Both the position numbers and the translations under genes were made by a program. This document shows, piece after piece, positions 21,751-31,149 of a DNA stretch of 64,000 nt; position 1 is the stretch's first letter; the number at the start of each line of letters is the position of its first letter. The notes beneath the pieces are model-generated. The model was given only the letters and a program-made list of their open reading frames with translations, was not told where the DNA came from and did not search any database. Source of the DNA: Sphingopyxis sp. PET50 (GTDB lineage Bacteria; Pseudomonadota; Alphaproteobacteria; Sphingomonadales; Sphingomonadaceae). The stretch spans positions 1,302,001 through 1,366,000 of the forward strand of contig NZ_CP104207.1 in NCBI RefSeq assembly GCF_025244705.1. The letters run 5' to 3'.

Positions 21751-22614
21751 ATGAGCGAACAGTTCGGACTTCACCGCCTGCTGCGTTACGCGATGGCCCA
21801 CCCGATCGGGCGGCGCCAGCGCCTGCGCACGCTTGGCCGCATCCTCAGCTGGCAGCTGCGCTCGCGTTTTCAGCGCGAACCGATGGTGTGCGACTGGGTC
21901 GGCGGCGCCAAGCTGCTGGCACGACACGGGATGACCGGCGCGACGGGCAATCTCTATTTCGGGCTGCACGAATTCGTCGACATGGCGTTCATGGTCCATC
22001 TGCTGCGTCCGGGCGACCTGTTCGTCGATGTCGGCGCCAATATCGGCAGCTACACGATCCTCGCCGCCAAGGTGGCCGGCGCCCGCGTCGCGGCGTTCGA
22101 GCCCGACCGTCACACGATGGGTATCTTGCGCCGCAACGTCGAGCTGAACGCGATCGGCGATCTGGTCGCGCTGCACGAACAGGCGCTGAGCCACGCCGAA
22201 CATGATCTGTGGTTCTCGACCGGAATGGGGACCGAAAACCATGTCCTGCCGGCCAGCGAGCCGGGCAGCATATTGCTCCACGGCACGACGCTTGACCGCG
22301 CGCTGGACGGCGATGTGCCGATGGCGATAAAGGTCGATGTCGAAGGTTATGAACCGTCGGTCCTCGCCGGCGCCGCCGCGACGCTCGCAGCGCCCGGCCT
22401 GCGCGCGATCGAGGCCGAGACGGTGACCCCCGACATGGAAAAAATGTTCGCCGACCATGGCTTTGTCCAACGCTATTACGACCCCTTCGGGCGCGAGTTC
22501 GTCGATCAGCCGGTGGCCCCCGTGAACAACATCCTTTACGTGCGCGACGAAGCCTTTGTCGCCGAACGGCTGCGATCGGCACCCGCCATCGATATTCACG
22601 GAATCGCCGTCTAG
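21751..22614 (+). CDS. FkbM-family SAM-dependent methyltransferase
   Basis: A 287-residue methyltransferase. The SAM-binding motif I is 'GDLFVDVGANIGSYTILAA', followed by 'VAAFEPDRHTMGILRRNVELN' and the FkbM C-terminal 'IKVDVEGYEPSVLAGA'. FkbM-type enzymes O-methylate sugars or polyketides; in this locus the acceptor is probably a sugar of the repeat unit or its lipid-linked form. ATG 21751 is chosen because it directly precedes the conserved start of the fold. A second FkbM gene is at 46815. Confidence 0.85.
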   Translation: MSEQFGLHRLLRYAMAHPIGRRQRLRTLGRILSWQLRSRFQREPMVCDWVGGAKLLARHGMTGATGNLYFGLHEFVDMAFMVHLLRPGDLFVDVGANIGSYTILAAKVAGARVAAFEPDRHTMGILRRNVELNAIGDLVALHEQALSHAEHDLWFSTGMGTENHVLPASEPGSILLHGTTLDRALDGDVPMAIKVDVEGYEPSVLAGAAATLAAPGLRAIEAETVTPDMEKMFADHGFVQRYYDPFGREFVDQPVAPVNNILYVRDEAFVAERLRSAPAIDIHGIAV

Positions 22615-22699
22615 ACGGCGTAGAGCGGCGTCCGCCGCCCCTGGGCGCGCGACGAGAGTTGCCGCGGCTCGCCGCGCTGTGTAGGGAGCGGCCCGCGCT

Positions 22700-23821
22700 A
22701 TGAAAATCCTGTATATCCAATATGCAAACCCCGGCGCCTTCCCGGTCGCGATGCGGGCCGGACGCCTGTGGCGCGCGGCGGGGCACGAGGTGCGGTACCT
22801 GGGGGTCGATTTCGGCGGCGGCGACCCGCTGGCGATTCCCGCGGACCTTGCCGAAAGCTGCGACTGGGTGCGCCACGGCGGACCGGCGCCCTTTCGCTTC
22901 GCGGCGCGCGCGGCGGCGATCGTGCGGCGCTGGCGACCCGATTGCCTCTATATCGCCGACAGCATGGCGGCGCTGGCCTGCAGCCCGCTGCGCCTGCTGC
23001 ATCGCGGCGCCACCGTCTATCACGAGCATGATTCCCCCGCCCTCGCCGCCTCGTGGCGGATCCGCCTGCAATGGAACGCCCGCGGCGCGCTGGCGCGGCG
23101 CGCCGACGCCGTCGTCCTGCCCAATGCCGACCGCGCGGCACTGCTCGCGCGCGACGCCGGCCTGCCGCCCGAACGCGCGCCGATCGTCGCCTGGAACACG
23201 CCCTGCCGTGACGAGGTCGGAGCGCCGCGCCAGGGCGATGCCGAAGGGCCGGTGCGGATCGTCTATGCGGGATCGATCAATGCGCAGCGGGTGCCGATGG
23301 CGATGATTGACGCGCTCGCCGAAGTCCCCGAGGTCGAACTGACGCTGATCGGCTATGAGACCATTTCGTCGCGCGGCCACAACGACCGGCTCCGCACGCG
23401 CGCCGCCGAGCGCGGCTGCGCCGACCGGCTGCTGATCCGCGATGCGATGCCCTATCACGATCTGGTCGTTGCGCTGCGCGATTATGACGCGACCTTCGCG
23501 GCATTGCCGGTCGAGGCCGACGATATCAATTTGCGCTACATGGCGGGCGCCTCGAACAAGAGCTTCGACGCGATGGGCCAGGGGCTGGCACTGATCGTGG
23601 GGCCGGGCGAGGACTGGCGGACGATGTTCGTCGATCCCGGCTTCGCCGTCGCCTGCGACCCCGCCGACGCGGCGTCGATCGCGGCCGCCTTTCGCGGCCT
23701 CGGCGATGACCGGAAGCAGGTGCGGGCGATGGGCGAACGCGCGCGTCGGCGGATCGCGGGCGACTGGGCCTATGACGAGCAGTTGAAGCCCGTGACGCAG
23801 CGGATGGAGCGGGCGCGGTGA
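22700..23821 (+). CDS. glycosyltransferase, GT-B fold (GT4-like)
   Basis: A 373-residue GT-B enzyme. The N-terminal domain opens 'MKILYIQYANPG' with 'RAGRLWRAAGHEVRYLG', and 'YHEHDSP' lies in the acceptor domain. The C-terminal domain has 'VRIVYAGSINAQR', 'LTLIGYET' and a donor-side 'DAMGQGLALIVGPGEDW'. It lacks the full EX7E motif, so family placement is by fold style only. The stop overlaps the next start (GTGA at 23818-23821). It is the first of three adjacent glycosyltransferase genes. Confidence 0.78.
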   Translation: MKILYIQYANPGAFPVAMRAGRLWRAAGHEVRYLGVDFGGGDPLAIPADLAESCDWVRHGGPAPFRFAARAAAIVRRWRPDCLYIADSMAALACSPLRLLHRGATVYHEHDSPALAASWRIRLQWNARGALARRADAVVLPNADRAALLARDAGLPPERAPIVAWNTPCRDEVGAPRQGDAEGPVRIVYAGSINAQRVPMAMIDALAEVPEVELTLIGYETISSRGHNDRLRTRAAERGCADRLLIRDAMPYHDLVVALRDYDATFAALPVEADDINLRYMAGASNKSFDAMGQGLALIVGPGEDWRTMFVDPGFAVACDPADAASIAAAFRGLGDDRKQVRAMGERARRRIAGDWAYDEQLKPVTQRMERAR

Positions 23822-24835
23822 AAATATTGACCCCGGTCAGCGGCAATCGCTGGGCCGTTCCCGATTGCTATTTTCGCGGGCTGGTGGCGGCCGGGGCCGA
23901 CGCGGTTTCCTATGACGTCGGCGAAGCCCCGACGTCGCTCGCCGGGCGGATATTGCGCCGTTTCGAGCGGATGACGGGTTCGGCGGCGGCGAAACGGCTC
24001 GAAGCGGCGGTCGAAGCGGTCCGCCCCGATATATTGGTCGTGTTCAAGGGCTTCGACTATCCGCCCGCCCTGCTCCGCCGGATCGCGGCACGCGGGATCA
24101 TTCTCGCCAATTACAATACCGACCATCCGTTCCGCTTCTTCTCACCGGGATCGGGCAACGCGAATGTCCGCGACAGCGTGCCGCTCTATCGTCTCTACAT
24201 GACGTACAGCGGCCCGATCGGCCGCGAACTGGAAGCCGCCAATCCGGAGCAGAAGGTCCTTGTGCTGCCGTTCGGCCATGCCATCGACGACGCGCTGCAC
24301 GACGAACTGGCGACCGAAGCCGAGGTCGTGCGCGGCTGCTTCAACGGCAACCCCGACGAGGAGCGCGCCGAGGCGGTGCGCTTTCTGGCTCGGCAATGGC
24401 GTGCCGATGGACCTTTACGGCTATGGCTGGGAGAAATTCGTGACGCCGACCGCGACCTTGCGGATTTGCACGCCCGAGGCCGGGATCGACATGTTCCGCA
24501 TCCTGCGCCGTTACCGCTTCCAGCTCAACCTGTTCCGGCCGCATAACGAGGGATCGCACAATCTGCGCAGCTTCGAGGTGCCGGCGGTCGGCGGCATCAG
24601 CCTTGGCCCCGACAGCCCCGAACATCGCGATTTCTTCATCGCCGACCGCGACGCCTTCTATTTCTCCGATGCCGAGGGGATGCTGGCCGAAGCGCGCAAG
24701 CTGCTGGCCTTGCCGGCCGATGAGGCGGAGGCGATCCGCGGCGCGGCCCGCGCGCGCACCGTCGCGCTGCGGTCGCATTTCGACGACCGCGCCCGCGTCA
24801 TGCTGGCCGCGCTGACCGAACTGGTGACGCCATGA
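23818..24835 (+). CDS. CgeB-like glycosyltransferase (one frameshift)
   Basis: A glycosyltransferase with an N-terminal domain starting 'MKILTPVSGNRWAVPD' and 'ILVVFKGFDYPPALLRRIA', followed by a C-terminal Glyco_trans_1_2-type domain. The latter reads 'FRILRRYRFQLNLFRPHNEGSHNLRSFEVPA', in the style of CgeB/spore-maturation glycosyltransferases. The frame breaks at 24388-24394, where GCTCGGC replaces GCCGGC; removing the extra T gives 'VRFLAGNGVPMDLYGYGW'. The repaired length is about 338 residues. The GTG start overlaps the previous stop, and the stop overlaps the next ATG (ATGA at 24832). Confidence 0.8.
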
Positions 24836-25929
24836 ACATCGCTTTCCTGACCCCCGGCGCCTTTGGCCTCGACAACGGCAATGGCGGCATCGGCCTCTAT
24901 AACCGCGATATCGTCGATGCGATCGTCGAGGCGTTTCCGGACGCCGAGGTGACGCTGCTGCAGCGGCTGCTCGACCCGCCGCCGCACAAGCTGCCGGCGC
25001 GGACGCGGATCGTGGAGAGCGCGGCGGGCGGCAAGGCGCGCTTCGCCATGGCGATCCTGCGCGAAATGCTCGTATCGCGCTACGATCTGGTGATCTGCGC
25101 GCATATCAATTTCCTGAGCTTCGCGCGGCTGCTCGCGCGGCGGAACAATTGCCCGCTGGTGCTGATCGTCTATGGCATCGACGTTTGGGATCCGTTGCCG
25201 AAGCACATCCCCAATCTGAAAGCGTGCGTCGCGATCTGGTCGATCAGCCAGATCACCACCGACCGGATGAACGCCTGGGCGCGGCTGCCCGCATCGGATT
25301 ACGTCCAGTTGCCCAATGCGATCCGGCTCGATCGCTATGCGATGGGGCCGAAACCCGCCGACCTGGTCGAGAAATGGGACCTGCAGGGCAAGCGGATCGT
25401 CCTGACCCTCGCCCGCCTTCCCGGCCGCGACCGCCACAAGGGCGTCGACGAGATGCTCGAAATATTGCCGTCGCTGGTCGCGAAACATCCCGACGTCCAC
25501 TATGTCGTCGCGGGCGACGGCCCCGACCGCGCGCGGCTGGAGGCCAAGGCACGGGAGCTGGGCGTTGCCGGGCACACGACCTTCATGGGATTCGTGCCCG
25601 AGGACCGGAAGGCCGATATCTTCCGCCTCGCCGACGTCTTCGCCCTGCCCGGCCGCGGCGAAGGCTTCGGCTTCGTGTTCCTCGAGGCCGCCGCCTGCGG
25701 CATCCCGTGCGTCGGCAGCAAGGTCGATGGCAGCCGCGAGGCGCTGCGCGACGGCCTGCTCGGCGAGTTGATCGACCCCGACCATCTCGACGATATCGCG
25801 GACGCGGTTTCGCGCGCGCTTGCAAAGCCCAAGCAAATACCGGAAGGTCTGGATTACTTCAGCTGGCCCGATTTCGTCGCGCGCCTGAAGGCGGCCGTCA
25901 TCGCCGCAGGGACATCGAAAGCGAGTTAG
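24832..25929 (+). CDS. glycosyltransferase family 4 protein
   Basis: A complete 365-residue GT4 enzyme. The N-terminal motif 'GGIGLYNRDIVDAI' is typical; 'VYGIDVWDPLP' follows. The C-terminal donor domain has 'LTLARLPGRDRHKGVDEMLEIL', 'YVVAGDGPDRARLEAKA', and the EX7E region 'GRGEGFGFVFLEAAACGIP', a well-conserved GT4 donor site. It starts within the stop of the previous glycosyltransferase and its TAG shares a base with the GTG of the next gene. This points to one transcript and coupled translation. Confidence 0.9.
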   Translation: MNIAFLTPGAFGLDNGNGGIGLYNRDIVDAIVEAFPDAEVTLLQRLLDPPPHKLPARTRIVESAAGGKARFAMAILREMLVSRYDLVICAHINFLSFARLLARRNNCPLVLIVYGIDVWDPLPKHIPNLKACVAIWSISQITTDRMNAWARLPASDYVQLPNAIRLDRYAMGPKPADLVEKWDLQGKRIVLTLARLPGRDRHKGVDEMLEILPSLVAKHPDVHYVVAGDGPDRARLEAKARELGVAGHTTFMGFVPEDRKADIFRLADVFALPGRGEGFGFVFLEAAACGIPCVGSKVDGSREALRDGLLGELIDPDHLDDIADAVSRALAKPKQIPEGLDYFSWPDFVARLKAAVIAAGTSKAS

Positions 25930-26918
25930 TGGCCAAATCTGCGCTTATCTGTGGAATCAGCGGCCAGGACGGCAGCTTGCTCGCCCGGCATCTGCTGTCG
26001 CTGGGCTACAAGGTCGCGGGCACGTCGCGCGATGGCGACATGGTGCGCGGGGCCAATCTCGACCGGCTGGGCATCCGCGACGCGGTGACGATCCATTCGA
26101 TGGCGACCGCAGACTTCCGCTCGATCATCCAGACGCTCGACCGGCTCGAGATCGACGAACTCTACAATCTGTCTGGGCAAAGCTCGGTCGGCCTGTCGTT
26201 CGACCAGCCGGTGGAGACGATGGACAGCATCGGCGGTGCGACGCTGACCCTGCTCGAGGCGATCCGGTTCCTCGGGCGGCCGGTGCGTTTCTACAACGCG
26301 GGGTCGAGCGAATGTTTCGGCGATATCGGCGACACGCCCGCGACCGAGGACACGCCCTTTCGCCCGCGCAGCCCCTATGCCGTGGCCAAGGCGACGGCGC
26401 ACTGGACAGTCGCCAATTACCGCGAGGCCTATGGCCTGTTCGCGTGCAACGGCATCCTGTTCAACCATGAATCGCCGCTGCGCCCCGAGCGTTTCGTGAC
26501 GCAGAAGATCGTGCGCGGCGCCGCCGACATCGCGGCGGGGCGTGCCGATACGCTGACACTCGGCAATCTCGACATCTGGCGCGACTGGGGCTGGGCGAGC
26601 GAATATGTCGAGGCCATGCACCTGATCCTGCAGCAGGACGAGGCGGAGGACTATATCATCGCGACCGGACGAACGACGAGCCTCGAGGCCTTTGTCGCGA
26701 CCGTTTTCGAGGAGTTCGGACTCGACTGGCGCCGCCATGTGACGACGCATTCGGGACTGATCCGTCCTTCGGACCTGCGCTATAGCGCGGCGTCGCCAGC
26801 GAAAGCGGCCGAGCGTCTCGGCTGGCGCGCGGCGGCAGGCGCCGCCGATGTGGCGCGGCGAATGGCGGCGGCGCAGCGCGACGGCGAGGCGTGGCCCGGC
26901 AAGACAGGAAATAGCTGA
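25929..26918 (+). CDS. GDP-mannose 4,6-dehydratase homologue (second, divergent)
   Basis: A 329-residue SDR starting at GTG 25929. It has 'LICGISGQDGSLLARHLL' (NAD), 'NLSGQSSVGLSFDQPVET', 'NAGSSECFG', 'SPYAVAKATAHWTVANYR' with the YxxxK, and the Gmd signature '[19 protein letters not shown]'. It is shorter and clearly diverged from the gmd at 12335, and lacks its '[12 protein letters not shown]' loop. Substrate could be GDP-mannose or another nucleotide hexose. It lies in the glycosyltransferase string, four bases before the polymerase gene. Confidence 0.82.
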   Translation: MAKSALICGISGQDGSLLARHLLSLGYKVAGTSRDGDMVRGANLDRLGIRDAVTIHSMATADFRSIIQTLDRLEIDELYNLSGQSSVGLSFDQPVETMDSIGGATLTLLEAIRFLGRPVRFYNAGSSECFGDIGDTPATEDTPFRPRSPYAVAKATAHWTVANYREAYGLFACNGILFNHESPLRPERFVTQKIVRGAADIAAGRADTLTLGNLDIWRDWGWASEYVEAMHLILQQDEAEDYIIATGRTTSLEAFVATVFEEFGLDWRRHVTTHSGLIRPSDLRYSAASPAKAAERLGWRAAAGAADVARRMAAAQRDGEAWPGKTGNS

Positions 26919-26921
26919 CCC

Positions 26922-28325
26922 ATGTTGTTCGAGAGCCCCGAAACGACGATCGGTTTCTGGCTGGCGGTGGGCTTTGCGGCCTTTGTCGGCACGCTCGTCC
27001 ATCTGGTCAAATCGCCGAAGGGCACGCTGGGTTTCCCGCTCGCCTTCATGCTAGCCCTCTATGTCATGCACATCGGCGCGATCGTGCATCTGGTGCCGGG
27101 CTATTTCCACCAGAACAACGCCTTTCTGTTCGGTATCGGCTATACGCGGATTTCCGTCGCCAAAGGCATCCAAGTGTCGATGATCGGTTATGTCGCGATG
27201 GCTTTCGCCATCTGGCTGACCACCTACTTCCGCCAGAACTACAGCCTCGAATTCGATCGCGCGCGTTACCCCGCCCGCTTCCTGCGCACCGCGGAACGCT
27301 CGATGCTGATCGTCGGCAGCATCTTTTTCGTGGCCATTCTCGTGGCACCCGAATTGACCGCCGTGCCCAGTCTCGGCGCCGTGGTGTTCAGCAGCCGCAG
27401 CCTGCTGCCCATCGCCATCTGCTTCGCGCTGCTGCGGCGCGTCTGGCTGGGCGAGGGCCTCAGCATGTGGCAAATCGGGGCGCTGACCGCGGCAATCCCG
27501 CTCGCCAACCTGCTCGGCACCGCGATCCTGGCCGAAGCCCTTGCGACCGTCATTTTCATCGGCTGTTTCTGGCTTGCGATCGTCGGTCGGCGGCTGGGCG
27601 TGTGGCGCGCGCTGCTGGCGCTCATGCTCGGCCTTTATGTCTTCCTGTACCTGTCGATCAACTATCTGCTCGTTCGCGGCGAATTCCGCGAAATCGTATG
27701 GCAACAGACCTCGACGTTGGAACAGCGCGTCGACGGGCTGTTCGACGCGCTGTCGAAATTCACACCGCTGTCGACCGACGACGAGGATCAGCTCTTCGCG
27801 CTCGACGCGCGCCTCAACCAGGCGCTGTTTACCGGCATGGCGGTCGAAAAGCTCGAGTATCAGCCCGATACCTATGAAAATGGTTCGACGCTGCTGGCCT
27901 ACATGTTCTCCTTCGTCCCGCGCATCATCTGGGTCGACAAGCCCGTACGCGGCGGTTCGGAATTCCTGACCCGCCATACCGGCTATCAGGCGAGCCGCGA
28001 GACGACCTATGGCATCGGTCCCTTTTTCGAATTCTACGTCAATTTTGGACTGTGGGGCGTCATTGTCTTCTCGATGATGTTCGCCGCCCTGGTGCGATGG
28101 ATCGACCTGCGATGTTATCGCGCGATGGTCTATGGCCGGATGACCGAGGCGGTCCCGCTCGCGGTCGGCGCGCTGGCGCTGGTGCAACCGCTGTCGACGA
28201 TGTCGTCGGTTTTTTCGTCCTTCTATGCGTCGATCATCATCGGCTTCATCATCGCCAAGATGATGGAACGCTATCTCGACATCCGGACCTTTGCGGAAGC
28301 GCAGGCGAAAATCAGCCGCGTATGA
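26922..28325 (+). CDS. Wzy-like O-antigen/EPS polymerase, polytopic membrane protein
   Basis: A 467-residue protein with about ten to twelve hydrophobic segments and no soluble domain except a loop around residues 235-310. Examples of segments are 'GYVAMAFAIWLTTYF' and 'ASIIIGFIIAKMMER'. The loop carries 'YMFSFVPRIIWVDKPVRGG' and 'GPFFEFYVNFG', patterns common in Wzy polymerases. Wzy joins lipid-linked repeat units in the periplasm. Placement between glycosyltransferases in a Wzx/Wzy-type locus supports this. Its TGA overlaps the next ATG (ATGA, 28322). Confidence 0.8.
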   Translation: MLFESPETTIGFWLAVGFAAFVGTLVHLVKSPKGTLGFPLAFMLALYVMHIGAIVHLVPGYFHQNNAFLFGIGYTRISVAKGIQVSMIGYVAMAFAIWLTTYFRQNYSLEFDRARYPARFLRTAERSMLIVGSIFFVAILVAPELTAVPSLGAVVFSSRSLLPIAICFALLRRVWLGEGLSMWQIGALTAAIPLANLLGTAILAEALATVIFIGCFWLAIVGRRLGVWRALLALMLGLYVFLYLSINYLLVRGEFREIVWQQTSTLEQRVDGLFDALSKFTPLSTDDEDQLFALDARLNQALFTGMAVEKLEYQPDTYENGSTLLAYMFSFVPRIIWVDKPVRGGSEFLTRHTGYQASRETTYGIGPFFEFYVNFGLWGVIVFSMMFAALVRWIDLRCYRAMVYGRMTEAVPLAVGALALVQPLSTMSSVFSSFYASIIIGFIIAKMMERYLDIRTFAEAQAKISRV

Positions 28326-30205
28326 CGCGCCTGCTGCTGATCAATCCCAGCTTCCGCCTCGAACAGGGCGGCCCGGCCTATTCGGTCGGGCGGCTGGCGG
28401 GGGCGCTCGGCGGGATCGGGCATGACGTGACGGTCTGGGCGCCCGACGGCAGCGCCGAACGCGCGCGCGATTTCGATCCGACGGGGCGGGTGATCCCCTC
28501 GACCGCGCCGGTCGGCGACGTGCTGGCGTCGCAGCCCTGGGATGCCGTGCACGACAACGGACTGTGGCTGCCCTATGGCGCACAAGTCGCCCGCCATTGC
28601 CGCGAGCGCCGCATCCCGCGCCTGCTGAGCGTCAGGGGCATGATGCAGCCGTGGGCCTGGCAGCATCGCCGCTGGAAAAAGCGGCTCGCCTGGGCGCTGT
28701 ACCAGAAGCGCGGGGTCGAAAGCGCGGCGCGGCTGCACGCGACGGCGGCGGACGAGGTCGCGCGGATCCGCGAGCGCTACCCCGAGCGGCAGCCGCTGCT
28801 GATCGCCAACGGAATCGATATTCCCGATGCCGCTCCGCGCGCGCCCAAGGCAGTCGATGCGATGCGTACCGCCCTGTTCCTGGGGCGGTTGCATCCGGTG
28901 AAGGGGCTGACGATGCTCGTCGATGCCTGGGCCGAGGTGCGGCCCGCGGGATGGCGGCTCCAGCTGGTCGGCCCCGACGAAGAGGGTTTCCGGGCGCAAC
29001 TGGAGGCCCGGATCATCCAGAACGGGCTTTCGGAGGTGATCGCGATCGACGGGCCGGCGAGCGGCGACGCCAAGCGCGCCCATTATGACGCCGCCTCGCT
29101 GTTCGTGCTGCCGAGCTATACCGAGAATTTCGGTATTTCGGCCGCCGAAGCCCTCGCGCATGGCTTGCCCGTGATCACCACGACCGGCACGCCGTGGCAG
29201 GTGCTGGAGACCGAAGGCTGCGGCTGGTGGGTCGCCCCCGAGGCCGCCGCCATCGCGGGCGCGCTGGCCGACGCGACCGCCCGGCCCGACGCCGAGCTCG
29301 TCGCCATGGGTGCGACGGGCCGGGCATGGGTTGCCGATCACCTGCACTGGCCCGCCATTGCCAAGCAGTTTGCCGATGCCTATGCGGACATGCTTGCCAG
29401 CCCGTCGCCGAGCTTAATCAGGGGATTCTCGGTGGTTGTACCGAGCGTGCGTTTTACGATCGTCACTGTCTGCTACAATCCCGGCGAGGCGATCGACGCC
29501 TGCCTGCGTTCGGTCGCCGACCAGGGTTATCCGCATATCGAGCATATCGTCGTCGACGGTGCCTCGCCCGACGGTACGGCCGAGCGTATCGGCAAGCTCG
29601 ACTGGTTCAGGGGCAAGCTGGTATCGGAGCCCGACAAGGGCATTTACGACGCGATGAACAAGGGGGCGGCGCTGGCGACGGGCGATTATGTCGGCTTTCT
29701 CAACGCCGACGACTGGCTCGGCGATCCCGATGCCGTGGCGCGGCTCGCCGAAGCCGCCGCAGCCCATCCCGGCGCCGACGCGGTTCAAGGCGATGTGGTG
29801 ATCGTCGATCCCGCGAAACCGGCGCGCCAGCGCTATTATTCGGGCGCGGGCAACTGGCGGCGGCGCTTGCGCTGGGGCCAGATGCCGCCGCATCCGGGCT
29901 TTTACATGCGCACGGACCTGTTTCGCGAAATGGGCGGATTCGCGACCGATTACCGGATCGCCGCCGATTACGACCTGATGCTGCGCTTTTTCTGCACCGG
30001 TGGGCGGACGTCGGTGCACGTCCCGGCTCCAATCGTCACCATGGCGACCGGCGGCGTGTCGAACCAGGGCCTGCAGAGCCGCAAGATCATCAACCGCGAG
30101 ATCAGGGTCGCGTGCAAGCGCAACGGGGTCAAGACCAATGCGCTGATGATCTGGTCGAAATATCTGACCAAGATTTTCCAATATGTGCCGCGCCGGGCCT
30201 CCTGA
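28322..30205 (+). CDS. GT4-GT2 glycosyltransferases in one reading frame (probably two genes joined)
   Basis: The open frame encodes 627 residues with two complete catalytic units. Residues 1-365 are GT4: 'GGPAYSVGRLAGAL', 'LFLGRLHPVKGLTMLVDAW', then 'SYTENFGISAAEALAHGLP'. Residues about 375-627 are GT2: 'FTIVTVCYNPGEAIDACLRS', 'GIYDAMNKGAALATGDYVGFL', with the DxD-type 'NADDW'. Between them, AGCTTAATCAGGGGATTCTC holds a Shine-Dalgarno-like AGGGGA (29420-29425) six bases before an in-frame GTG (29432). Dropping one T at 29414-29415 would create a TAA at 29415-29417. Two separate genes, 28322-29417 and 29432-30205, are therefore more likely than a true fusion. Confidence 0.8.
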   Translation: MTRLLLINPSFRLEQGGPAYSVGRLAGALGGIGHDVTVWAPDGSAERARDFDPTGRVIPSTAPVGDVLASQPWDAVHDNGLWLPYGAQVARHCRERRIPRLLSVRGMMQPWAWQHRRWKKRLAWALYQKRGVESAARLHATAADEVARIRERYPERQPLLIANGIDIPDAAPRAPKAVDAMRTALFLGRLHPVKGLTMLVDAWAEVRPAGWRLQLVGPDEEGFRAQLEARIIQNGLSEVIAIDGPASGDAKRAHYDAASLFVLPSYTENFGISAAEALAHGLPVITTTGTPWQVLETEGCGWWVAPEAAAIAGALADATARPDAELVAMGATGRAWVADHLHWPAIAKQFADAYADMLASPSPSLIRGFSVVVPSVRFTIVTVCYNPGEAIDACLRSVADQGYPHIEHIVVDGASPDGTAERIGKLDWFRGKLVSEPDKGIYDAMNKGAALATGDYVGFLNADDWLGDPDAVARLAEAAAAHPGADAVQGDVVIVDPAKPARQRYYSGAGNWRRRLRWGQMPPHPGFYMRTDLFREMGGFATDYRIAADYDLMLRFFCTGGRTSVHVPAPIVTMATGGVSNQGLQSRKIINREIRVACKRNGVKTNALMIWSKYLTKIFQYVPRRAS

Positions 30206-31149
30206 TGGATAGGGCGCTGACGCTGGTGACCGGCGCCAACGGCTTCGTCGGAGGCGAAATCGTGCGGCAGCTTCGCGATCAGGGGGCGCCGGTCCGGTCG
30301 GCGGTGCGGCGGGCGGCGGAGCCCGGTGACGCCGCGATCGGCGACATCGGCCCCGACACCGACTGGCGTTCCGCGCTCGCCGGCGTCGAGCGCGTGATCC
30401 ACTGCGCCGCGCGGGTGCATCAGATGGACGACAAGGGCGCCGATCCGCTCGCGGCCTTTCGCGCGGTCAATCGCGATGGCACCGCGGCGCTCGCCCGCCA
30501 GGCGGCTGAGGCGGGCGTCAAGCGGCTGGTTTTCCTGAGTTCGATCAAGGTCAACGGCGAAACCACCGGGGGCCGCGGACCTTTCACCGCCGACGACCGG
30601 CCCGATCCGCAGGATCCCTATGGCGTATCCAAATGGGAGGCCGAGCAGGCGCTGCACGCCATTGCCGCCGAAACCGGCCTCGAAGTCACCGTCATCCGCC
30701 CGCCGCTCGTCTACGGCCCCGGCGTGCGCGCCAATTTCGCGCGCATGGTGTCGTGGGTCGCGCGCGGGCGCCCCCTGCCCTTCGGTCTGTGCCGCAACCA
30801 GCGCAGCCTTGTTGCCGTGAGCAACCTAGCGTCGCTGGCCGTCGCCGCGAGCCGCCATCCGGCCGCGGCGGGCACCACGCTGCTTGCGAGCGACGGCGAG
30901 ACGGTGAGCGTTCGCGACCTGCTCGCGCGCATCGGCACGGCCTTCGGCCGCCCGGCGCGGCTGTTTCCCGTTCCGCCGCCGCTGCTGCGCCTTGCCGGCA
31001 GCGTGACCGGTCAGCGCGCCGCGATCGACCGGCTCTGCGATCCGCTGGTGGTCGATGGCGAAGCAGCGCGGCAATTGCTCGGCTGGCACCCGCCGATGAC
31101 GATGGCCGAGGCGCTCGCGCAAATGGCGGCGGCGGAGGTGTCGCGATGA
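30205..31149 (+). CDS. NAD-dependent epimerase/dehydratase (UDP-glucose 4-epimerase-like SDR)
   Basis: A 314-residue SDR. It has 'LVTGANGFVGGEIVRQLRD', 'VIHCAARVHQMDD', 'FLSSIKVNGE' and YxxxK in 'YGVSKWEAEQAL', followed by 'VIRPPLVYGPGVRANF'. This subgroup of SDRs typically sits directly before a WecA/WbpL-like initiating transferase in O-antigen loci (as WbpK/WbpV types do), where it reduces or epimerises the first sugar. The same order is seen here, since the next gene is the polyprenyl-phosphate transferase, overlapping by ATGA. Start and stop share one base with the neighbours. Confidence 0.82.
   Translation: MDRALTLVTGANGFVGGEIVRQLRDQGAPVRSAVRRAAEPGDAAIGDIGPDTDWRSALAGVERVIHCAARVHQMDDKGADPLAAFRAVNRDGTAALARQAAEAGVKRLVFLSSIKVNGETTGGRGPFTADDRPDPQDPYGVSKWEAEQALHAIAAETGLEVTVIRPPLVYGPGVRANFARMVSWVARGRPLPFGLCRNQRSLVAVSNLASLAVAASRHPAAAGTTLLASDGETVSVRDLLARIGTAFGRPARLFPVPPPLLRLAGSVTGQRAAIDRLCDPLVVDGEAARQLLGWHPPMTMAEALAQMAAAEVSR

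Noticed and set aside
25149..25928. A long in-frame N-terminal extension of the Gmd-like protein at 25929
   Set aside because: The extension lies on the GT4 gene in another frame, has shadow composition, and the real NAD motif begins right after GTG 25929.
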